From assembly GCA_944393745.1 (NCBI GenBank), contig CALYBD010000004.1, positions 29,570 to 93,569 on the forward strand: 64,000 nt of DNA, in the 5' to 3' direction. Positions 1 to 8,532 of this stretch are shown here, piece after piece. A program made the translations under genes and the position numbers. The DNA is from an uncultured Alphaproteobacteria bacterium (GTDB lineage Bacteria; Pseudomonadota; Alphaproteobacteria; CAAGCB01; CAG-977). Position 1 is the stretch's first letter. Every line of letters starts with the position of its first letter. The notes under the pieces were generated by a model, which did no database searches, was not told where the DNA came from, and worked only from the letters and a program-made list of their open reading frames with translations.

Positions 1-284
1 AATTCCGGCATTTTTGTATTCCAAATGTTATCGCTGCCACCTTCATATGTCGGCTGATACGGCTGAGAACCATAAATAACGGGTCCCACCTGCTGTACGT
101 GAACAACCGTTGTGCCCGTTGCCCCTGTTTGCACATTGGAAACAGCCGAAGAAGAAGGCTGCTGCTGTGCCGCCCACGGGTCTGCCGGCAAAGCCTGAGC
201 ATGAGCCAAAGAAGTTGTCAAAACAACAGCCAAAGAAACAACGGCTGCCCGGCAATATGTCATTTTGTCTTGTGTTCTTTTCAT
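1..284 (-). CDS. Exported protein of unknown function, 5' part only
   Basis: The gene runs off the left edge of the window, so only about 94 N-terminal residues are visible. It starts with ATG at 284-282, about 4 nt after a GAGG ribosome-binding motif; a nearer-upstream ATG at 289 is followed by a stop after one codon. The protein begins MKRTQDKMTYCRAAVVSLAV and has a typical Sec signal peptide with a likely cut after SLAHA near residue 29. The mature part is rich in Gln, Ser, Thr and Pro (WAAQQQPSSS, GTTVVHVQQVGPVIYGSQP) and looks unstructured. I do not recognise a family. Export is well supported; function is unknown. Confidence 0.7.
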   Translation of the reverse strand, partial: MKRTQDKMTYCRAAVVSLAVVLTTSLAHAQALPADPWAAQQQPSSSAVSNVQTGATGTTVVHVQQVGPVIYGSQPYQPTYEGGSDNIWNTKMPE

Positions 285-422
285 CGCATCCTCGCCGATA
301 AAAGTTTCACCTTATTTATAGAATACTCCTTTTCTGCAAAAAGGAATAGTTACAAATATATGTCATCAGACGTTTTTTTCAAAAAAAACATATTTTTGTT
401 TTTTATCAATGCGTTAAAAAGA
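285..422. other. Intergenic region with a small hairpin
   Basis: This 138-bp spacer lies between the end of cysS and the start of the left-edge gene, both on the minus strand. It is AT-rich and holds an inverted repeat, TCCTTTT at 327-333 and AAAAGGA at 339-345. No U-run follows the hairpin, so it is a weak terminator candidate and could equally be a leader structure of the left-edge gene. Confidence 0.35.
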
Positions 423-1808
423 TCAAATCCTTTTCCACTGCGTACCGTTCGGTGTGTCTTCAATCACAATGCCCAGATCGGCCAGCTGTTTACGGACGGC
501 GTCTGCCGTTGTGAAATCCTTGGCTTTACGCGCATCGGTTCGTTTCTGAATCAATGATTCTATTTCTGATTCACTGATTTCATTTTCTGCCGATGCCGAC
601 GATCCGGTACGGAACCATTCTTCGGGATCCCGGTACAACAATCCCAGCAAATGCGCCGACGCAATCAGTTCTTTTTTTATTTCCGCCTGTTCGTCGGCCG
701 TCTTTGCCTTATTCAAAGCCGTTGCCAAACCATGCAGGACGGCAATGGCTTTCGGCGTATTCAAATCGTCCTGTAAAGCTTCAACAACTTCCGTATTCGG
801 CTTTGTTTCCGACCAATCCACTTCAGGTGTTGAACGCAAAGCCGTATAAAAACGATCCATGGTCTGTTTGGCCTGTTTTAATCCTTCCGGCAACCAGTTT
901 AAAGGTTGATGATAATGTGTTCCCAGCACATACAAACGGAAAGCTTCCCCCGGCACCTGATCCAGAATTTCCCGAATGGTAAAAAAGTTGCCCAATGATT
1001 TTGACATCTTTTCGCCGTTTACCATTAAATGTCCGTTATGCAACCAATATTTGGCATAAAAGTCATGTCCGAAGGCACAGCAGGATTGCGCAATTTCATT
1101 TTCATGATGCGGGAAAATCAAATCCTGTCCGCCGCCGTGAATATCAAACGTTTCCCCCAGATATTTGCTGCTCATGGCCGAACATTCCAAGTGCCAGCCC
1201 GGACGACCGAAGCCCCAGGGACTGTCCCAGCCCGGCTGCATTTCATCAGACGGCTTCCATAAAATAAAATCACCGGGATCTTTTTTATACGGCGCCACCT
1301 CTACCCGCGCGCCGGCAATCATCTCGTCCATTGATCGGCCGGACAACGCCCCGTAATTTTTCATTTTCGATACGCTGAACAAAACGTGCCCTTGCGCTTC
1401 ATAAGCATATCCGTTATCAACCAACCGACGAACCAGATCAATCATTTCAGCAATATGTTGTGTCGCGCGCGGTTCAATGTCCGGCGGCAAAGCATTTAAT
1501 TCGGCAATATCTTCATGAAAAAAGCGTGCTGTCTTTTCCGTAATAACATCAATCGGTTCACCGCTTTCCTGCGATTTTTTAATGATTTTATCGTCAACGT
1601 CCGTGATATTGCGTACGTAAGTCACCTTGGGATACATGACCTTAAGCAAACGATATAATGTGTCAAACACAATAATCGGACGGGCATTGCCGATATGAGC
1701 ACGGTCGTAAACCGTCGGTCCGCAAACATACATGCGAACATTGTTTTCATCTAAAGGAACAAAGGGTTCTTTGCGGCGGGTTAAAGTATTGAATACGGTA
1801 AAAGTCAT
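423..1808 (-). CDS. cysS: Cysteinyl-tRNA synthetase
   Basis: Class I aminoacyl-tRNA synthetase that charges tRNA-Cys in the cytosol. The 461-residue protein has the usual family length. Visible marks are the HIGN nucleotide-binding motif at residues 38-41, the KMSKS loop at 267-271, and the expected zinc ligands Cys29, Cys209, His234 (in PHHENE) and Glu238. It is the last gene of a minus-strand run, 4 nt after gltX, which suggests co-transcription with gltX and nadE. Start and stop agree with the family ends. Confidence 0.97.
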   Translation of the reverse strand: MTFTVFNTLTRRKEPFVPLDENNVRMYVCGPTVYDRAHIGNARPIIVFDTLYRLLKVMYPKVTYVRNITDVDDKIIKKSQESGEPIDVITEKTARFFHEDIAELNALPPDIEPRATQHIAEMIDLVRRLVDNGYAYEAQGHVLFSVSKMKNYGALSGRSMDEMIAGARVEVAPYKKDPGDFILWKPSDEMQPGWDSPWGFGRPGWHLECSAMSSKYLGETFDIHGGGQDLIFPHHENEIAQSCCAFGHDFYAKYWLHNGHLMVNGEKMSKSLGNFFTIREILDQVPGEAFRLYVLGTHYHQPLNWLPEGLKQAKQTMDRFYTALRSTPEVDWSETKPNTEVVEALQDDLNTPKAIAVLHGLATALNKAKTADEQAEIKKELIASAHLLGLLYRDPEEWFRTGSSASAENEISESEIESLIQKRTDARKAKDFTTADAVRKQLADLGIVIEDTPNGTQWKRI

Positions 1809-1812
1809 TTTT

Positions 1813-3162
1813 TTATCCTTGCAGACGCATAATTGTTTTTTGACGCCCCAATACGGGCAAAAGCATTTTCAATTCGGGTCCTTGTTCCCGGCCGGTCAAA
1901 GCCAGACGAATCGGGTGGAACAAATCACGGCCTTTTCTGCCTGTTTCCGCCTTAACAACAGCCGTCCAGACTGCAAAAGTCGTTTCGTCAAAATCACCGG
2001 AAGGCAAAAGTGCCGCGGCCTGCCTGCAAAAAAGGCGATCCTGTTCATTCAACGAAAACCGTTCATCGGAAGAACAAATACGTTCCCATTCGGCAATGTC
2101 GGCTATTTGATCAATATTCGGACTGACTGCGGCCCAGAATAAAGCCGATATTTCCGGTTCGCCCCGTTCTTTTAAACGAGCATTTACTGCCGGCAACGAC
2201 ATGGATCGGACAACACGCGGATTCAGTTTAAACAAATCGTCCGTATCAAAATGCGGCTGAGCCCGTCCGAAATGCGTTAAATCAAAATGATCCGCCAATT
2301 CTTCCAACGTTTGACAAACAACAACCGGATCCGATGTCCCCAGACGCGCCAACAGACAAGCAATCGTCATCGGTTCGATTCCCTGTTCGCGCAATTCCCG
2401 AGAACTCAGCGACCCCAAACGTTTTGATAACTTGCCTTCATGCCCCGTCAATAACGGCGGGTGACCGAATTCGGGAATTTTTGCCCCCAAAGCTTCAAAC
2501 ATCTGGATCTGAACCGCCGTATTGGTGACATGATCTTCTCCGCGGATAATATGCGTTATGCCGAAATCCATATCGTCAATTACGGACGGCAGCATATACG
2601 GGAAAGTTCCGTCTTCACGAACAATAATCGGGTCGCTTAAATGCGCGCCGTTATAGGAACAATGACCGCGAACCATATCGTCCCAGGACGTTTCCTTATG
2701 TTCCAGCATAAAACGATAATGCGGCCGGCGCCCTTGTGCTTCCAGTTCGTTTTTTTCCTCCGGCGACAGTTTCAAACCGGAACGATCGTAAACGGGGGGC
2801 AATCCTCTGGCCCGCTGACGGCGGCGTTTGTATTCCAGCTCTTCGGCCGTTTCATAACACGCGTAAACCAATCCGCGCTGTTTTAATTCTTCCAGGACCT
2901 GACGGTAACGATCCAGCCGAGCAGACTGATGTTCCAACCTGTCCCAGGAAATCCCCAGCCAACGCATATCCTCGTAAACCGCCTGTTCATATTCGGGTCT
3001 GGATCGTTCCGTATCCGTATCGTCCATACGCAACACGAAACGAAACTTTTCGCCCGTACGTTTTTGAACACTGAGCGCAAACAAGTAATTTAACAACGCC
3101 GTACGCAGATTCCCGATATGCATATACCCCGTCGGGCTGGGAGCAAAACGAACACTAACCAC
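1813..3162 (-). CDS. gltX: Glutamyl-tRNA synthetase (GTG start)
   Basis: Class I synthetase that attaches glutamate to tRNA-Glu, and in many alphaproteobacteria one of two copies, the other serving tRNA-Gln. I place the start at GTG 3162-3160, giving 449 residues. A longer reading frame reaches upstream to 3348, but that extension lies inside nadE and has no family similarity. An AAGG motif sits 8-9 nt before this GTG. The protein then begins VVSVRFAPSPTG, with HIGN at 15-18 and the KMSKS-equivalent KLSKR at about 244-248. It follows the nadE stop by 4 nt. Which tRNA it prefers cannot be read from sequence alone. Confidence 0.95.
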   Translation of the reverse strand: MVSVRFAPSPTGYMHIGNLRTALLNYLFALSVQKRTGEKFRFVLRMDDTDTERSRPEYEQAVYEDMRWLGISWDRLEHQSARLDRYRQVLEELKQRGLVYACYETAEELEYKRRRQRARGLPPVYDRSGLKLSPEEKNELEAQGRRPHYRFMLEHKETSWDDMVRGHCSYNGAHLSDPIIVREDGTFPYMLPSVIDDMDFGITHIIRGEDHVTNTAVQIQMFEALGAKIPEFGHPPLLTGHEGKLSKRLGSLSSRELREQGIEPMTIACLLARLGTSDPVVVCQTLEELADHFDLTHFGRAQPHFDTDDLFKLNPRVVRSMSLPAVNARLKERGEPEISALFWAAVSPNIDQIADIAEWERICSSDERFSLNEQDRLFCRQAAALLPSGDFDETTFAVWTAVVKAETGRKGRDLFHPIRLALTGREQGPELKMLLPVLGRQKTIMRLQG

Positions 3163-3166
3163 GTTT

Positions 3167-4645
3167 TTAAACCTTTTTGGTAATCGGATAATGCCAGTCA
3201 CCGTTAAAAGACCTGCGGGACAACTTAACGCCCAACGCCCCTTGTGCGCGTTTAAATTCGGCACGGTGCAGCAAAGAATATACTTTTTTGACAACGGCTT
3301 CGTCATATCCGGCGCTGACGACCTCTTCAATGCCGGCATCGTTTTCAACCAACAGCTTTAAGATGCCGTCCAGCGTCTCGTACGGCGGCAAAGAATCTTC
3401 GTCTTTTTGTCCTTCACGCAGTTCGGCCGTCGGTGCTTTGGTAATCAGGCGATCCGGCATAATCCGATGAACATCGTTTTTAATCCAAGCCGGGTGATTG
3501 GCATTACGCCAGCGCGCCAAGTCATAAGCGTCCGTTTTATATAAGTCGTTAATCGGCGCAAAGCCGCCGCACGTATCGCCGTACAGGGTTGCGTATCCGA
3601 CGGAAGCTTCGGATTTGTTACCCGTTGCCAACAACAAATCGCCGAATTTGTTTGACAAAGCCATCAACAAAACGCCGCGCAGACGCGCCTGCAAATTTTC
3701 TTCCGTCGTATCGGCGGAATATCCTTTAAACATCGGCGTCAACAGCTTTTCAAAACAATTCACGGGATCAACAATCGGTAAAATATCGTAACGAACGCCC
3801 AAAGCCTCTGCCACGGCCCGCGCATCGTCCAGACTTTCCTTAGACGTATATTCGGACGGCATCATTACGGTACGCACCTTATCCGCCCCCAATGCGTCCA
3901 CGGCAATAGCCGCACACAGGGCGCTGTCAAAACCGCCGGACAAACCGAGAATAACCCCTTTAAAACCGTTCTTGCGCACAAAATCGCCCAACCCCATTGT
4001 CAGCGCCCGCCATGTATTTTCGGGCTCTGTCGTCCAAGGCCAGGAAATATCGTCTACACCGGCAACGCCCGTTTCCCATAACGGCAGACATTCCACAAAA
4101 CCGCCGTCCAGATCCAGCATGAAAGACCCGCCCGGGAAAACAGCACCGTCATTGCCGCCCACCAGATTTGTATAAACCAACGGCAGGCGAATACGAGTCG
4201 CAAACGTTCTGGAATGTTCCAATGTTTCCGTAACGGAACCGCTGCGGAACGGCCGAGCGTCCAGGACAATCAGTTTATCCGATCCTTCACAGTTAACGGG
4301 TTCAAACCCGACGGAAACAGCGACCGTCCGCCCCGCAATCGTAAAACGATTTCCGTAATGAACGCCTTTTTCATTCAACAGCACCGGCGAAGCACCGCCC
4401 GCGCCATCGGGAATAGCCGTCAGGATTTCACGACCGTTATGATAAACTTCAGCCAATTTTTTATGGACTTCGGCCATAAACGATTTTGAAAAAGCCAGAT
4501 CACCCAACGGCCAGCCGGTCAAAGCATATGCCGGCAGAATTAATGTTTCGCCTTTGCAGTGCGGGCATTGTTCCGCCGCCCAATGGATCAGTTTCAGGTT
4601 GCCGTCCAAATCGCCCGGAATAGGATTCAACTGTGCAATCAGCAT
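3167..4645 (-). CDS. nadE: NAD+ synthetase with a degenerate glutaminase domain
   Basis: Last step of NAD synthesis: amidation of nicotinic acid adenine dinucleotide. The 492-residue protein has the two-domain layout of glutamine-dependent NadE, an N-terminal nitrilase-fold domain (about 1-195) and a C-terminal ATP-pyrophosphatase synthetase (about 210-492). The synthetase looks intact: SGGFDS at 236-241, then ATGNKSE, GYATLYGD and DLYKTDAYDLA. The nitrilase domain has lost its triad. The Glu of the FPE/LTG motif is Ala39 in LILPAYALTGW, the segment that should carry the Lys is missing, and the Cys of the CED motif is Gly113 in VAVSVGFEP. It is also shorter than the roughly 550 residues usual for alphaproteobacteria. 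It probably uses free ammonia or ammonia from another glutaminase. Confidence 0.93.
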   Translation of the reverse strand: MLIAQLNPIPGDLDGNLKLIHWAAEQCPHCKGETLILPAYALTGWPLGDLAFSKSFMAEVHKKLAEVYHNGREILTAIPDGAGGASPVLLNEKGVHYGNRFTIAGRTVAVSVGFEPVNCEGSDKLIVLDARPFRSGSVTETLEHSRTFATRIRLPLVYTNLVGGNDGAVFPGGSFMLDLDGGFVECLPLWETGVAGVDDISWPWTTEPENTWRALTMGLGDFVRKNGFKGVILGLSGGFDSALCAAIAVDALGADKVRTVMMPSEYTSKESLDDARAVAEALGVRYDILPIVDPVNCFEKLLTPMFKGYSADTTEENLQARLRGVLLMALSNKFGDLLLATGNKSEASVGYATLYGDTCGGFAPINDLYKTDAYDLARWRNANHPAWIKNDVHRIMPDRLITKAPTAELREGQKDEDSLPPYETLDGILKLLVENDAGIEEVVSAGYDEAVVKKVYSLLHRAEFKRAQGALGVKLSRRSFNGDWHYPITKKV

Positions 4646-4718
4646 AAGAAAAACCTCTGTAATTAAAACAAATTTTTATCAGTTTATAACTGTTTTCGGC
4701 GTAATGCCATAAAAAAAC

Positions 4719-5633
4719 CTAACTTATTTTAATTTCTTCAATGCGCGATTCGATTTCTTTTAACGTCGGCAGAGATTCCTGTGCGCCGATTTTCAAACAA
4801 GCCAACCCTGCCCCCGCGGCGGCATAGCGGACGGCCTGGCGCGTATCCAGACCGTTATCCAGCATGGCGGCAAAAATCCCGACAAAAGCATCGCCTGCTC
4901 CTGTCGTGTCAACAGGGCAAACAGGCAAAGCAGAAGCTTTAAATATATCACCCCGTTGTGCACCGACGACACCGTCTGCGCCTGTTGTAATCAGGCAGAC
5001 CCCGCCCGTTTTATCAGAAATAGCCGCGGCTTTTTCTTCAATTCCCAGAAACGTTTTTTCAAACAACGCGCTGTAAACGGTATCGGCTTCGATTTCGTTT
5101 AAAATCAGATAATCCGCCAACTTCAGGTCAGATTCGGATATGGCGCGGGCCGGCGCGACATTTAAAATCGTTTTTGCCCCCGCGGCTTTGGCACGACGCA
5201 GCAGTTTAAAGTTTTCTTCGGGCGGAACCTCCATCTGCATAACCAGAATCGTTTCTTCGTTTAAAACTGTTTGTGCTACCGCATCCGCAGATACGGTTGT
5301 ATTTGCACCGCTGGCGACAACAATTGAATTTTCCCCCTGTCCGTCAACCATAATCATTGCCATTCCCGTTGCCAGTTGTGAAACCTGAATTCCCGAACAG
5401 TCAATTCCCAAAGCTTTTAACGCCGTTACGGGGACTTTGGCGACTTCATCCGTTCCGACGGCACCGATCATTTTAACCAAACCGCCCGCTTTGGCGGCGG
5501 CAGCGGCCTGATTGGCTCCTTTTCCGCCGGCTTTAATCAAAGCGCCGGGCGTTAAAACGGTTTCTCCCGGCAGGGGAAAAGTCTGCACGGACAGAAAAAA
5601 ATCAGCATTCAAAGATCCAAACACCAAAATCAT
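4719..5633 (-). CDS. rbsK: Ribokinase / PfkB-family sugar kinase
   Basis: PfkB-family kinase, most like ribokinase, phosphorylating ribose to ribose-5-phosphate in the cytosol. The 304-residue length is typical. It begins MILVFGSLNADFF, followed by the substrate-side motif AGGKGANQAAAAAK and the C-terminal family signature DTTGAGDAF, with the catalytic base Asp at about 248. It is the first gene of the minus-strand run leading to nadE, 73 bp upstream of it, and is divergent from the gene at 5736. No ribose transporter is visible nearby, so another pentose or nucleoside substrate is possible. Confidence 0.88.
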   Translation of the reverse strand: MILVFGSLNADFFLSVQTFPLPGETVLTPGALIKAGGKGANQAAAAAKAGGLVKMIGAVGTDEVAKVPVTALKALGIDCSGIQVSQLATGMAMIMVDGQGENSIVVASGANTTVSADAVAQTVLNEETILVMQMEVPPEENFKLLRRAKAAGAKTILNVAPARAISESDLKLADYLILNEIEADTVYSALFEKTFLGIEEKAAAISDKTGGVCLITTGADGVVGAQRGDIFKASALPVCPVDTTGAGDAFVGIFAAMLDNGLDTRQAVRYAAAGAGLACLKIGAQESLPTLKEIESRIEEIKIS

Positions 5634-5678
5634 TGCCTTATCTCTTTCTTTTGCGTTAAACGGAAACGGGATTTTATT

Positions 5679-5706
5679 TTGCTTTTTAATTAAAAAGAGA
5701 TACTAT
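5679..5706 (+). promoter_or_regulatory. Probable sigma-70 promoter with a palindrome between -35 and -10
   Basis: TTGCTT at 5679-5684 and TACTAT at 5701-5706 are separated by 16 bp and point at the gene starting at 5736. A perfect 16-bp palindrome, CTTTTTAATTAAAAAG, fills 5682-5697, between and partly over the -35 box. Its position suggests a repressor operator, but AT-rich palindromes can arise by chance. Confidence 0.5.
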
Positions 5707-5735
5707 TTTTCTGAAAAAAAATAAATGGGGAAATA

Positions 5736-6665
5736 ATGACGGAAACAAAAACATTTGAAGATCAGTTTGATCACGATCCGAACGCTGTCTATACGGACGA
5801 AGAAGATATCGATTTGGGCCCGGACGATGAACTCGCGGACGCACCGCCAAAACCGGTTACACCGAAAAGACCGGACAATCAGCTTCCGTCCGGGGGCGGC
5901 TGTCTGGGGGGATTATTTAAAATCGCCTTGTCATTGGGACTGATTGCTTTTTGTTATTTTTATATTTCCGCCCCTGAAAAATTTACGACCGTACAGCAAA
6001 AGATTACCGAACTGTTGGCCGAACGCACCGAAGAATTGCAGTCCCCTTCATCAGTAACGGACAAACCCGCCGCGGTTGATTTGCCGCAGGCGACTTCTCT
6101 GCCTCAGGCCGTACCGGGGATTATTCTGCGCGGTGTCGGAACTTTGCCGGATTTTTCGACCGCGACCAAAAACAATCCGTCTTTAAATTCCTATTTAATT
6201 ACGGCCGATCAGCTTAACTTTAAAACACTTGATACGTATCACGACCTGCTGACAAAGATGATCACGGAATGGACCGGACAGACGGATCCGAAAAAAATCG
6301 AACAGATTACCGGCCTGCCGTACAAACAATTTTTTAATCAGATTTCCGTTTCTTTGCTGTCCCAGACCGTTTTAAAACAGGCCGGACTGACACCTTCGGG
6401 CACTAACAAAATAATTGTTCAGGATCCCGTTCAGGCAATGGCTTCCGTTTATCCGCATTTAAAAGAAGCAATGGCGGAAAAACAAACCGTCCGCGACCAG
6501 TTAAAAACGCTTGAACCTGTTTCTTCATTTTTGGTCCATATCTGCCGAGACGGTTCGGAATGCCTGGCCTCATGGGATTTGTTGATTGATATGCTGGGGG
6601 CAAAACAATATGCGCCGATTTTGGAAAAAACCCCCGAAAATATTTATCGGTCTGCCGGAGAATAA
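5736..6665 (+). CDS. Membrane-anchored protein of unknown function
   Basis: 309 residues, with a GGGGAAATA leader before the ATG as a good ribosome-binding site. The first 50 residues are acidic (DEEDIDLGPDDELAD), then Pro-rich, and precede a single membrane segment at about 60-78 (GLFKIALSLGLIAFCYFYI). The rest, about 230 residues, is predicted to lie outside the cytosol and has a Pro/Ser/Thr linker followed by a compact, mostly helical part. Two cysteines (CRDGSEC) near the C-terminus could form a disulfide. I do not recognise a family. It is 9 nt upstream of the large membrane protein at 6675, so the two are probably co-expressed. Confidence 0.8.
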   Translation: MTETKTFEDQFDHDPNAVYTDEEDIDLGPDDELADAPPKPVTPKRPDNQLPSGGGCLGGLFKIALSLGLIAFCYFYISAPEKFTTVQQKITELLAERTEELQSPSSVTDKPAAVDLPQATSLPQAVPGIILRGVGTLPDFSTATKNNPSLNSYLITADQLNFKTLDTYHDLLTKMITEWTGQTDPKKIEQITGLPYKQFFNQISVSLLSQTVLKQAGLTPSGTNKIIVQDPVQAMASVYPHLKEAMAEKQTVRDQLKTLEPVSSFLVHICRDGSECLASWDLLIDMLGAKQYAPILEKTPENIYRSAGE

Positions 6666-6674
6666 AAAACAGTC

Positions 6675-8531
6675 ATGTCTGTCAAAAACCGTCTTTTTAA
6701 ATTAAAACTGAAATTAACGGATCTGAAGTTAAAGGCAAAACAGGCAGGACCGACATTTGTTTCCGGCCTCAGATCCGTTCATTCCGGATCCTTCAAAGAC
6801 TTATTGCGTCGCCTGATTTTCGGCACTCAATCCTTAATTTTTCAGATACCCGGCAATTTAAAAGAATGGAATGCCAAAACAACAATCGGAAAAATCCGGT
6901 ATGTTTTATTGTTTTTATTTCTATGCCTTGTTTTCGGCATAGCTGGATTATCTTATGCTTTTACGGCAAATGACGCGTTTATTTCCTTTCGTTACGTATC
7001 GAATGCCGTCAGAGGCTGGGGCTACACGTTTAATCCGCCGCCGTTTGAACCGATCAGCGGATTCAGCAGCTTTTTATGGCTAAGCGTTCTGCACGGCCTG
7101 TGGAACGCGGGAATACAACCACCGCAAAGCGCGCATTTTGCCACATATTTATTTTCCCTGGGACAGGTTATGCTGTGTTTTTTCTTTATCCGCCGTATGC
7201 ATATTCAGCCGAAAATACAGCAAAAAAGCCTGCTTTTATTCTTTGCTTTATGCCTGCTTTTATTGTCAAACAGAACATTTTTGGCTTTTATTACGTCCGG
7301 GACGGAAGCGGCTTTGTTCAATTTTCTGGTTTTATGGTGGACGTATGAAGCAACGTCAGACAAAACAAGGAATCCGATTTATCTGTCCGTTGCCGCCGTT
7401 TTATTGGCATTATGCCGGTTTGAAGGAGGTCTTTTTATCCCGGCATCGGCAGTTTTTTTAATTTTTTTCATTTTTCAGGGGCATTCAAAAATAAAAAGCA
7501 TCATTGCTTTTTTTCTGCTGGGATCGGTTTGGTTTTATTACCGCTGGTTGTTTCAGACTTACGGCAGTTATGTGCCCAATTTTATTTCTGTTTTTTATAA
7601 TCAGCCGTTTCCGGATTTCGGGCGGGATTATATCTTGTCGTTTGTTTTAGAGTATGCGCTGTATTATTGGCTGTTTTTCTTTTTGATATGGGCTTTATTT
7701 AAATTTGTCGTCAAACGGCAGAGCGGATTTGGCGTTCTGATTTTACTGATGCTGACATTTTTGTCATACATCGGATTTTACCTGTTTGTTATGGGCGGTG
7801 ATATTTTGGAATATCGTCCGCTGAGTTTTTTTATTCCGCTGTGTACTTTGGCCGGAATAAAAATGATTTCTGAAAATGTTGTCAGTTCAATACGTTCCGT
7901 ACTGGTGCTTCTTTTGATCTATGCTCTGATCGCATCAGCCATACCCGGAACGCACCGATCTTTGACAAAAGATCTGATGACTCGCAAAGAAACGGAATTT
8001 TTATACCGCTCCGTTTCCCAAAAAACAGGCTGGTTCGGATTTTTTACGCAAAAATGGGACGCTGCCCAGAAAAATCTGATTTATCAAGGGGTCGGACTGC
8101 GCCATCAGGAACATAAAATCCTGACCGAAGAATTATTAAAAACTTTTCCGTCCCGCGAAGAAGGCAGCCGGATAAAAAAATCGGACTATCGTTTATTTGC
8201 CTGGGATTTTGTCGGCGTTGCCGGCTGGGTTTTACCCGAGGTTATTATTATTGATCTGTCCGGACAGAACAACATGATTGTCGCCAAATCGGAATTAAAA
8301 AACAAAAAACATCGTCTGTTTGGTCATGAACGTGCCGTTCCTGCCGGCTATGTTCAATGTTTTAACGGCGGCAACAATGTGTATATCGAACCTTTTTCCG
8401 GCAAAAAGAATTTGCGGTTGTTGCGTTCGGCTCCTTTAAACGACGGTCAGATCAAAGGCTGTGAAAATTTCTGGAAATCACAGATCGGTGCAGCAAAAGC
8501 AAGATCATTGCGGCAAAGAAGATCTTTCTGA
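6675..8531 (+). CDS. Polytopic membrane protein, GT-C glycosyltransferase-like
   Basis: 618 residues with roughly ten hydrophobic membrane segments between about 70 and 430 and a soluble C-terminal region of about 190 residues. After the first membrane segment comes NDAFISFRYVSNAVRGWGY, then PISGFSSFLW. This closely follows the pattern (D)DA(F/Y)IS(F/Y)RYA-N...G.G..FN...EGYT(N/S)FLW of AftB-like GT-C enzymes, which use polyprenyl-phosphate sugars on the outer face of the membrane; the acidic Asp of that loop is kept. A role in transferring a sugar to a cell-envelope glycan is therefore likely, with donor and acceptor unknown. It forms a pair with the anchored protein upstream and ends tail to tail, 1 nt from the DAHP synthase gene. 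Confidence 0.75.
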   Translation: MSVKNRLFKLKLKLTDLKLKAKQAGPTFVSGLRSVHSGSFKDLLRRLIFGTQSLIFQIPGNLKEWNAKTTIGKIRYVLLFLFLCLVFGIAGLSYAFTANDAFISFRYVSNAVRGWGYTFNPPPFEPISGFSSFLWLSVLHGLWNAGIQPPQSAHFATYLFSLGQVMLCFFFIRRMHIQPKIQQKSLLLFFALCLLLLSNRTFLAFITSGTEAALFNFLVLWWTYEATSDKTRNPIYLSVAAVLLALCRFEGGLFIPASAVFLIFFIFQGHSKIKSIIAFFLLGSVWFYYRWLFQTYGSYVPNFISVFYNQPFPDFGRDYILSFVLEYALYYWLFFFLIWALFKFVVKRQSGFGVLILLMLTFLSYIGFYLFVMGGDILEYRPLSFFIPLCTLAGIKMISENVVSSIRSVLVLLLIYALIASAIPGTHRSLTKDLMTRKETEFLYRSVSQKTGWFGFFTQKWDAAQKNLIYQGVGLRHQEHKILTEELLKTFPSREEGSRIKKSDYRLFAWDFVGVAGWVLPEVIIIDLSGQNNMIVAKSELKNKKHRLFGHERAVPAGYVQCFNGGNNVYIEPFSGKKNLRLLRSAPLNDGQIKGCENFWKSQIGAAKARSLRQRRSF

Positions 8532-8532
8532 T

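Noticed and set aside
43..255. 70-codon frame on the minus strand
   Set aside because: It overlaps, in another frame, the signal-peptide-bearing gene 1-284, and has an odd Cys/Phe/Gly-rich composition.
3163..3348. Longer N-terminus for gltX
   Set aside because: The extension overlaps nadE and precedes the family start; GTG 3162 has a ribosome-binding site and gives the normal N-terminus.
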